Below are positions 14,884 to 19,512 of a stretch of DNA of 19,512 bases, piece after piece. The notes below the pieces were generated by a model. The model saw nothing but the letters and a program-made list of their open reading frames with translations, did no database searches and had not been told where the DNA came from. The DNA lies in the NCBI GenBank assembly GCA_028686145.1, contig JAQUCQ010000022.1:1-19512 (forward strand). The letters run 5' to 3'. The position numbers were made by a program, and so were the translations under genes. The stretch's first letter is position 1. The number at the start of each line of letters is the position of its first letter. This stretch comes from Desulfuromonadaceae bacterium. Lineage in GTDB: Bacteria; Desulfobacterota; Desulfuromonadia; Geobacterales; Pseudopelobacteraceae.

Positions 14884-15207
14884 TCAGGCGTGGTTCTGCG
14901 GGGGGACAAATATCCTGTCTAATAGACGTGGCAGAGCAAGTTGAGGTTCATATAGGGATGTTCGCTCGATAATTACTTGGGAGATTATTTTCGGCACGAT
15001 GTCGGCCAATATTTGACCGGCGCAACAACAGGTTGTTTCACAATCATCAGCATCATGATTTACGGGACATTCATGATCTTGGTCAGTAGTCAGATACTCA
15101 CATGTATCTTTATGGGCCAGTTCGCCAATAGATGAACAAGGATGTGCCAGACATTCCACAGGAAGTATGAGATACAGAACGATCAATATGATGGATACAA
15201 TCTTCAT
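14884..15207 (-). CDS. Small exported Cys/His-rich protein
   Basis: A 107-aa protein from ATG 15207, with AGGTG 6 nt upstream (a GTG at 15216 overlaps that site). Residues 1-21 form a signal peptide (MKIVSIILIVLYLILPVECLA). The mature N-terminal half has Cys at 24, 36, 47, 56, 60, 61 and 62, together with His23, 32, 45 and 51 and a run of acidic residues (HDADDCETTCCCAG). The second half is an amphipathic helix and proline-rich tail. This resembles small periplasmic metal-binding proteins found near cation efflux genes, but I know no characterised homologue. Metal binding is an inference from composition. Confidence 0.7.
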   Translation of the reverse strand: MKIVSIILIVLYLILPVECLAHPCSSIGELAHKDTCEYLTTDQDHECPVNHDADDCETTCCCAGQILADIVPKIISQVIIERTSLYEPQLALPRLLDRIFVPPQNHA

Positions 15208-15243
15208 GAAGTTCACCTAGATCTCAAATTCCAATACACCAAA

Positions 15244-15305
15244 CTATCTACGAACGTCCTATCTAAAATGTTTTATTTATATCATCAATGTACATTTTTA
15301 GATAG
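15244..15305. repeat. Repeated heptamer CTATCTA and AT-rich inverted repeat
   Basis: CTATCTA occurs at 15244-15250 and again at 15259-15265, and inverted (TAGATAG) at 15299-15305. The last two belong to a longer imperfect palindrome: TATCTAAAATGT (15260-15271) against ACATTTTTAGATA (15292-15304), differing by one extra T. It lies in the 125-bp gap between the MgtE_N/CBS gene and the small Cys-rich gene. It could be an operator for the latter or an AT-rich hairpin ending the former operon. Confidence 0.55.
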
Positions 15306-15332
15306 ATATGACTATACACTATGGCGAAATCA

Positions 15333-16601
15333 TTACGAATAATTATGTTCCAACTGCATGATGTCCCGGTATGGAACAATGCCATGAATAGTATCCTCTT
15401 CATCAAGCACCGGCAACGCTGAAAAGCCATAACGCTTGAACTTCTCCTCGGCATCGGCAATGGAGTCGTTGCAATCCAGGCTGATGACCTGGGTCGTCAT
15501 TATCTCGGACAAAGGCGTACTTTGCTTGGCCATAAGAAGCTCAGGCAGGCTGACAACGCCTTTGAGCTTGTTGTCATGATCAACGACGAAGACATAGTCG
15601 AGAACATCAGACTCTTGGCTGACCGTGCGATAAGCAGCAATGACCAGGTCGGTATGAACATCAGGGAGGAACCTGATATAGGCATTGGTCGTCAGGTTAG
15701 TAATGGTATTAACCTGATTTTCCAGAAGCGCTTCGATCTTCTCTGTTTCGTCATGCTCCATCAGGTCGAGAATCTCTTCCGCTTGGTCAGTCGGCAATAC
15801 CGAGAGAACATCAGCCGCCTGAGCGGGGGTCATTTCATCTATGAGGTCGGCGACCCGCTCTTTGTTCATGGAAGAAATCAGAATGCGCTGTACCCGTGGT
15901 TCCATTTCCTCCAGGGTGTCCGATGCCTGATCCGTTTCAAGTTCATTAAAAATGGCAAGGCGCTGTTCTTCAGAAAGTTCTTCCAGGATATCTGCCAAAT
16001 CCACCGGATGGATGTCCGGCAGAGCCTCCTTAAGAATTTTGAGTTGCACATTCCCCTTGAAACTGCCTATTTTCTCCGGAAGACGCTGGACATAGGTCCA
16101 AGGGATGGTCTCCTTCTTGAACATCTCAGCAAGGTGATATACGAATTGGGCCACATACCGCAGGCCAAGCCGTTTCAGCAGTCCATATCGGCTGAAGTCA
16201 ACATCGGTAGCGTAAAGGCGGGCATTCCGCAGTAACAGCTTTACATCGTAGACCACGTCGATTTCGTTGCCATCAAGGTCAATCACCTTCTTGTCCAGAA
16301 TATGGTCCTTGAGCAGAACCTGATTATCTTCTGGTTCAGCTTCGAATGCCTCCAGGTTCTGTAGGGAGAGCTCAATTCCGTCCCGTTTCAATTCATCGAT
16401 TCTAGCAAGTGGCACCATCAATGACTTGTACCCGAAGGGACGGCTCACGATAACGTGAGTCACTTCGGCAACTTTCTCGTGCTCTACGATTAGCAGGTCA
16501 TCGAGCTTGCCGATTTTTTTGCCCTGATTGCATACCGGGATGCCGGTCAGATCACTCAGGAAGAATATATGATCGTTCTGAATATTTTTCATATGGTTCA
16601 T
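15333..16601 (-). CDS. PRC-barrel / MgtE_N / CBS-pair regulatory protein (no transport domain)
   Basis: A 422-aa soluble protein. ATG 16601 has GAGGTG 5 nt upstream. It contains two PRC-barrel-like segments (about 13-75 LSDLTGIPVCNQGKKIGKLDDLLIV; 96-160 LLKDHILDKKVIDLDGNEIDVVYDV), an MgtE N-terminal domain (about 188-295 with repeats such as PVDLADILEELSEEQR and TPAQAADVLSVLPTDQAEEILDLM) and two CBS domains (about 305-420). MgtE uses the MgtE_N and CBS domains as a cytosolic Mg2+ sensor that gates the pore; here the MgtE membrane domain is absent. It follows an Nramp-related transporter and a small membrane protein under an M-box, so it is probably the Mg2+-sensing cytosolic partner of that transporter. 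Confidence 0.88.
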   Translation of the reverse strand: MNHMKNIQNDHIFFLSDLTGIPVCNQGKKIGKLDDLLIVEHEKVAEVTHVIVSRPFGYKSLMVPLARIDELKRDGIELSLQNLEAFEAEPEDNQVLLKDHILDKKVIDLDGNEIDVVYDVKLLLRNARLYATDVDFSRYGLLKRLGLRYVAQFVYHLAEMFKKETIPWTYVQRLPEKIGSFKGNVQLKILKEALPDIHPVDLADILEELSEEQRLAIFNELETDQASDTLEEMEPRVQRILISSMNKERVADLIDEMTPAQAADVLSVLPTDQAEEILDLMEHDETEKIEALLENQVNTITNLTTNAYIRFLPDVHTDLVIAAYRTVSQESDVLDYVFVVDHDNKLKGVVSLPELLMAKQSTPLSEIMTTQVISLDCNDSIADAEEKFKRYGFSALPVLDEEDTIHGIVPYRDIMQLEHNYS

Positions 16602-16615
16602 GGCGCACCTCGCTT

Positions 16616-16789
16616 TCACAGGAGAGTAATGAACTTGTACAAAAGCAGCCCGACCAGCAGAACGAGGTACAAGCGTAAAAACAGCAAGGAGCCTTTCACC
16701 CAGCCTGACATCTCGACATTCGGTTTTGAATATTTTTGATTGATCTCACGCACCTTGGCGAAATTATGGGAAAAGAAATCTCTGATCAT
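16616..16789 (-). CDS. 57-aa membrane protein in the Nramp-related/MgtE_N operon
   Basis: A short gene between the transporter and the MgtE_N/CBS gene. ATG 16789 has a strong AGGAGG (16799-16804) 9 nt upstream that overlaps the transporter stop; TGA is at 16616-16618. The product begins MIRDFFSHNFAKVREINQKY, a basic amphipathic segment, then KPNVEMSGWVKG, then one transmembrane helix (about 34-55, rich in Leu) and ends FITLL. The perfect ribosome site, tight spacing (13 nt after the transporter, 14 nt before the next start) and clear topology make it real. It may be a small subunit or regulator of the transporter. No family is recognised. Confidence 0.82.
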   Translation of the reverse strand: MIRDFFSHNFAKVREINQKYSKPNVEMSGWVKGSLLFLRLYLVLLVGLLLYKFITLL

Positions 16790-16802
16790 GGCTAATTGCC
16801 TC

Positions 16803-18074
16803 CTATTTTAACAAGTTCGGGAACAGCGTGCTGACCGCGTAGAGGGTCGAGAGAATAACAATCGCCACCACGATGCTACAGGTAACGATATTCTGCCACA
16901 GCGTATTGGTATATTCTCCCATTGTCTTCTTGTTGTTCAGCAGCAGGATCAGGAAGACCAGTGCAGCCGGCAGCAGGGTCACCGCGATGACCTGCACGAA
17001 CAGGGTAATCAGCACCAGCGGTGCTTTGGGAATCAGTACCACCAGTCCGGCTGTGATGAGGGTCAGGAAATAGTTAGCGTAAAACCATGGCGCTTCGCGG
17101 ATCTTGTTGTTAAGCGAGTGCGCCCAGCCGAAAACTTCGCCAAAAGCCCATGAACTGGCCAGTGAGATGCAGATCGCTCCCAGCAGGCCGGCGTCAAAAA
17201 GGCCGATGGCCATGAAAGTACCGGCATATTTCTGGCTCTTCATCAGCATGATCGAAGCTTGGGCGGCATCGTCGATATTGACGCCGGGCAGAATGGTACC
17301 GGTTACTATCACAATAAAGATCGCTACCACCACGGTAAGAAACGACCCGACTAGGGTATCCAGTTTGCCCCAAGGGATGTCCTTTTCCCTTGTTCCTTTA
17401 TCAACCACAGCACTCTGCTGGAAGAAGAGCATCCAAGGAGCAATGGTGGTGCCGATGTTGGCCATCAGGAAGAAGAAGAGTTCATTGGTGAAGCCTCCTG
17501 GCGGTATATGGGGCACGAAGCCGGTCTGAATGATGTCATGCACAGACGGTTGGACCATGAAGGCACCGGGGATATAGATCAGGTTGACCGCGCAGAAGGC
17601 CAGGGCAATCTTCTCCCATGTCCAGTAGCGTCCATTTAGAACCATAATACCCATCAGGACGCAGACTCCAAGTACTGTTAGCCAGGGAGGGACGCCAAAG
17701 ATTCTGAGCGCAGAAGTCATGCCGATAAACTCGGTGACCAGGGTCAGCCAATTGACAATCATTAGATCGATCAATGAGAACCAGCCCCAGAAGGCGCCGA
17801 AACCGGCGAAGATTGCTTCGCCGTGACCCCGCTTGGTGACTGCCCCCAGTCGGACTGTCATCTCCTGAACGTAGTAGGCGACTGGTATCAGGATAAGCAG
17901 AAACCAGATCAGGTGGTAGCCGTACTTGGCGCCGGTAGCGGCATACGTTGTTATGCCGCCGGCGTCATTATCGGCTACCATGACGACAATGCCAGGTCCG
18001 GAGATGATAAAAAAGAGCTTAATAGCCTTCCAAATACGACGGAATTCGTAGTAGAGCTTTGAAATACTGAGCAC
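16803..18074 (-). CDS. Nramp-related divalent cation transporter, probably for Mg2+
   Basis: A 423-aa membrane protein, GTG start at 18074 with AGGAGG 6 nt upstream. The Nramp fold is clear: GPGIVVMVADNDAGGITTYAATGAKYGY aligns with the TM1 region of MntH, and GTTIAPWMLFFQQS with its TM6. About 11 helices are expected. The usual Nramp metal site is changed: the Asp of DPGN is kept but the motif reads DAGG, and the TM6 Met-Pro-His reads Ala-Pro-Trp. Loss of the Met and Asn ligands is the hallmark of Nramp-related proteins that do not carry transition metals; characterised ones include Mg2+ transporters (NRMT). The M-box upstream and the MgtE_N/CBS partner downstream support Mg2+ uptake. Annotation as MntH should be avoided. 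Confidence 0.9.
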   Translation of the reverse strand: MLSISKLYYEFRRIWKAIKLFFIISGPGIVVMVADNDAGGITTYAATGAKYGYHLIWFLLILIPVAYYVQEMTVRLGAVTKRGHGEAIFAGFGAFWGWFSLIDLMIVNWLTLVTEFIGMTSALRIFGVPPWLTVLGVCVLMGIMVLNGRYWTWEKIALAFCAVNLIYIPGAFMVQPSVHDIIQTGFVPHIPPGGFTNELFFFLMANIGTTIAPWMLFFQQSAVVDKGTREKDIPWGKLDTLVGSFLTVVVAIFIVIVTGTILPGVNIDDAAQASIMLMKSQKYAGTFMAIGLFDAGLLGAICISLASSWAFGEVFGWAHSLNNKIREAPWFYANYFLTLITAGLVVLIPKAPLVLITLFVQVIAVTLLPAALVFLILLLNNKKTMGEYTNTLWQNIVTCSIVVAIVILSTLYAVSTLFPNLLK

Positions 18075-18350
18075 GTGAAACCTCCTTCAGCCAGAAGTTG
18101 CGCAGAATTTGTTAAACCGCGAACCAATATTGTTGATCAATTTTGAATCAATCTGCAGACGCGATTAGGCTTGGGGAGAGAGAACGATAATGAGGAAGTC
18201 TCTCCGCTGGCCGATAGATGCATGGCCCAGCGGAAAAACCTGAAGAAAGAGTCTTGAGGAAGTTACCGACTGGGTATCGATGCGATTGAATTCTTACTAT
18301 GACTGTCCAATTTGGATAACCACCACCCTTCGCTTTTGACATGGGACAAC
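18075..18350 (-). other. Long untranslated leader between riboswitch terminator and the Nramp-related gene
   Basis: About 275 nt that are transcribed only if the riboswitch terminator is passed. No convincing small gene is seen on either strand. It contains a stem at 18204-18210/18227-18233 (CCGCTGG with CCAGCGG, extended by GGCC pairs with a bulge) and ends in the ribosome site of the GTG start. It could carry a second control layer or simply be a long leader. Confidence 0.5.
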
Positions 18351-18376
18351 AAAAAAGGCCACGGAAAACCGTGGCC
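18351..18376 (-). terminator. Intrinsic terminator of the M-box leader
   Basis: On the - strand, GGCCACGG (18376-18369) pairs perfectly with CCGTGGCC (18364-18357) around a TTTT loop, followed directly by six Us (18356-18351). It stands 24 nt after the 3' strand of the M-box closing helix, the usual position for a transcriptional-attenuation platform: with high Mg2+ the riboswitch folds and the terminator forms. Confidence 0.93.
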
Positions 18377-18400
18377 TGATACATAACGTGCCATGATTCC

Positions 18401-18554
18401 CCTCTCGTAGGTTTTCGGCAGTGCACAACGTAGGTCGGTTGACCAGCTACCTTAAGTCAAGCCTTAATCCGGCAAGACCTGGTCTACCCATTGGCGTCTT
18501 TCGACGTTTCCGGGCAGTAGCCTGTGTTTGTGCAAACGCCTCATGCTAACGAGG
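18401..18554 (-). ncRNA. M-box (ykoK) Mg2+-sensing riboswitch
   Basis: The - strand carries M-box hallmarks in the correct order. GTTAGCATGAGGC (18550-18538) follows the 5' closing strand CCTC. AAAGACGCCAATGGGT (18501-18486) lies within the conserved internal loop/helix that begins CTGCCCGGAAACGTC (18517-18503). GACTTAAGGTAGC (18458-18446) comes next, then the 3' closing strand CTACGAGAGG (18410-18401). I recall near-identical elements in the B. subtilis mgtE leader. Length (~154 nt) fits. M-box RNAs fold on binding several Mg2+ ions and switch off Mg2+ transporter genes, here through the adjacent terminator. Confidence 0.92.
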
Positions 18555-18568
18555 AATTCAACCCTTTC

Positions 18569-18597
18569 CACATACGCCTTCATAAATAGTATGTCAA
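18569..18597 (-). promoter_or_regulatory. Sigma-70-type promoter for the M-box operon
   Basis: TTGACA (18597-18592) and TATGTG (18574-18569) on the - strand are spaced by 17 nt. Transcription would begin near 18562, just before the riboswitch. The -35 is perfect and the -10 matches 4 of 6. Confidence 0.65.
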
Positions 18598-18624
18598 GAA
18601 TTTTGTATCCACACCACTGACACG

Positions 18625-18653
18625 TTGACTCTTGCTCTCATCTCACATATATC
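18625..18653 (+). promoter_or_regulatory. Candidate promoter for the channel-like gene
   Basis: TTGACT (18625-18630) and TATATC (18648-18653) are spaced by 17 nt, 24 nt before the ATG at 18678. It would be divergent from the M-box promoter, with the two -35 boxes about 28 bp apart. Confidence 0.45.
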
Positions 18654-18677
18654 CGTTGGTGAAATAATGAGGTGACC

Positions 18678-19043
18678 ATGAAACGTGTCAAATTGGAACA
18701 CAAAAACTCACAACTGATGTCAAAGCGTGATTTTATAATCCGTATGGGGTGGTATGGTTTTTTCGGGTGTCTGTTTTTGGTGTTTTCGTTAGGTGTCGGG
18801 ACGGTTGGATATCATATAACGGCGAATCTGGGCTGGATAGATTCCTTTTTGAACGCATCGATGATCCTGACCGGTATGGGACCAGTTGATAAACTTGAAA
18901 CCGATACAGCTAAGCTTTTTGCAGCTTTTTACTCAATCTTCAGCGGAGTGGCTTTCCTGACTTTTTGCGGAGTTCTATTTACCCCGGTCTATCATCGGTT
19001 TATACACAAGTTTCATCTTGATCTGGGGGATAAGAACCTTTGA
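18678..19043 (+). CDS. Two-TM channel-like small membrane protein
   Basis: A 121-aa protein. I choose ATG 18678 (GAGG 6-7 nt upstream) over an in-frame GTG two codons earlier. Layout: basic N-terminus (MKRVKLEHKN), TM1 about 24-47 (GWYGFFGCLFLVFSLGVGTVGY), a short hydrophobic re-entrant-like segment (FLNASMILTGMGPV, 57-70), TM2 about 79-102 (KLFAAFYSIFSGVAFLTFCGVL), and a basic His-containing C-terminus (VYHRFIHKFH). This is the topology of two-TM K+ channel subunits, but the filter position reads TGMGPV rather than TVGYGD, so it may be a degenerate or differently selective channel. Function is not established. It is divergent from the Mg2+ operon. Confidence 0.78.
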   Translation: MKRVKLEHKNSQLMSKRDFIIRMGWYGFFGCLFLVFSLGVGTVGYHITANLGWIDSFLNASMILTGMGPVDKLETDTAKLFAAFYSIFSGVAFLTFCGVLFTPVYHRFIHKFHLDLGDKNL

Positions 19044-19142
19044 ATGGGAACTGACTGGATCATTGAGGAAAGTTGGAAAGCTTCACACTCAGTCGGAGTG
19101 TAACAGCCTGTTATTTAAGGACTACCCGGCAAATTCAGGGGT
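19044..19142. other. Intergenic spacer with a weak hairpin
   Basis: ACACTC (19085-19090) can pair with GAGTGT (19096-19101) across a 5-nt loop after the channel-like gene. There is no T-run directly after it, so a terminator is possible but weak. No ribosome site for the following reading frame is evident. Confidence 0.3.
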
Positions 19143-19512
19143 GTGTTAACTTTTCTCTACTATACCCACTTAAAACGGCACTCGTTCTCAATTCAAATTC
19201 CCCTCGAAAAACAGCAGCTTCCCGGTTATCCCGAATTTCCAATCACAGTCGGTGAACACATCCGCAAGAAACGCATGGATCTCAGTCTCCTCCAGAGAGA
19301 AGTAGCCGAGATCATCGGCGTCACCGAATCCTCTGTCTGGAACTGGGAACATGGCACCGAACCAGAATTGCAATATAATCCAAGTATTATCAAATTTCTA
19401 GGTTATATTCCGTTCGACTGCCCGGATGACACAGTGGGGCGGCTTGCATGGTACAAGAAAGCGATGGGGATGAACCTGGATCATCTTGGCGAAGCAATGG
19501 GCCGTGATCCGG
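19143..19512 (+). CDS. XRE-type helix-turn-helix protein (3' truncated by window, start uncertain)
   Basis: The frame is open from after a TAA at 19116-19118 to the end of the window. From 19251 it encodes a clear HTH domain: GEHIRKKRMDLSLLQREVAEIIGV, TESSVWNWEHG, then FLGYIPFDCP and, after a linker, RLAWYKKAMGMNLDHLGEAMG, which is the start of a second HTH-like unit. This pattern is common among small XRE-like DNA-binding proteins. The start is not clear: GTG 19143 is the first usual start codon in frame but lacks a ribosome site, and ATG 19275 would cut into the domain. The gene may therefore be a 5'-decayed copy, or start at a non-standard codon. Likely a DNA-binding regulator. Confidence 0.7.
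   Translation, partial: MLTFLYYTHLKRHSFSIQIPLEKQQLPGYPEFPITVGEHIRKKRMDLSLLQREVAEIIGVTESSVWNWEHGTEPELQYNPSIIKFLGYIPFDCPDDTVGRLAWYKKAMGMNLDHLGEAMGRDP

Noticed and set aside
18148..18426. A 92-aa - strand protein in the M-box leader
   Set aside because: It overlaps the riboswitch and terminator, has no ribosome site and does not look protein-like.
1..19512. Mobile element or CRISPR array
   Set aside because: No transposase, integrase, regular repeat/spacer pattern or attachment-site pair was seen.

Overview
The window looks like an accessory stress and metal-homeostasis region of a Desulfuromonadota-type (Geobacter-like) bacterium. That placement is inferred from overall protein character, from an apparent selenocysteine codon and from the gene mix; there is no rRNA or other taxonomic marker. 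No tRNA, rRNA, CRISPR array, transposase or integrase was recognised.

Left block (1-2949, + strand): a protein-quality-control operon. It holds the C-terminal part of a CbpA/DnaJ co-chaperone, its modulator CbpM, a membrane-anchored DegS/HtrA-type serine protease, an unrecognised coiled-coil/membrane protein with a Cys/His cluster, and a TrxC-like thioredoxin. The thioredoxin frame is interrupted by TGA exactly where the first active-site Cys should be. The frame resumes immediately with the rest of the thioredoxin fold, and a perfect 8-bp stem with a GGU loop lies 15 nt after the TGA. This is best read as a selenoprotein (U-P-H-C) with a bacterial SECIS element.

Middle block (3106-18074, all - strand): a long run of short operons. 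Transcribed right to left they are: an Nramp-related transporter, a 57-aa membrane protein and a PRC/MgtE_N/CBS protein; a small Cys-rich exported protein; PGPGW and zf-TFIIB small proteins; a P-type ATPase, a lipoprotein and a CDF cation exporter; an ABC-2 exporter pair; VIT1/CCC1 and Bax-inhibitor-1 membrane proteins; a ParB-like small protein; DUF2127 and DUF1003 membrane proteins; a nitroreductase; a SOUL-family protein; and a flavin split-barrel protein coupled to a DCC thiol oxidoreductase.

The Nramp-related operon is preceded by a promoter, an M-box (ykoK) Mg2+ riboswitch (about 18401-18554) and a strong intrinsic terminator (18351-18376). The transporter has lost the Nramp transition-metal ligands (DPGN is DAGG; the TM6 Met-Pro-His is Ala-Pro-Trp), and its partner carries MgtE regulatory domains. 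Together these point to a Mg2+-controlled Mg2+ uptake operon built on an Nramp-related carrier, with a small membrane subunit.

Right edge (18678-19512, + strand): a two-TM channel-like small protein, read divergently from the M-box operon, and the start of an XRE-type helix-turn-helix protein that runs off the window.
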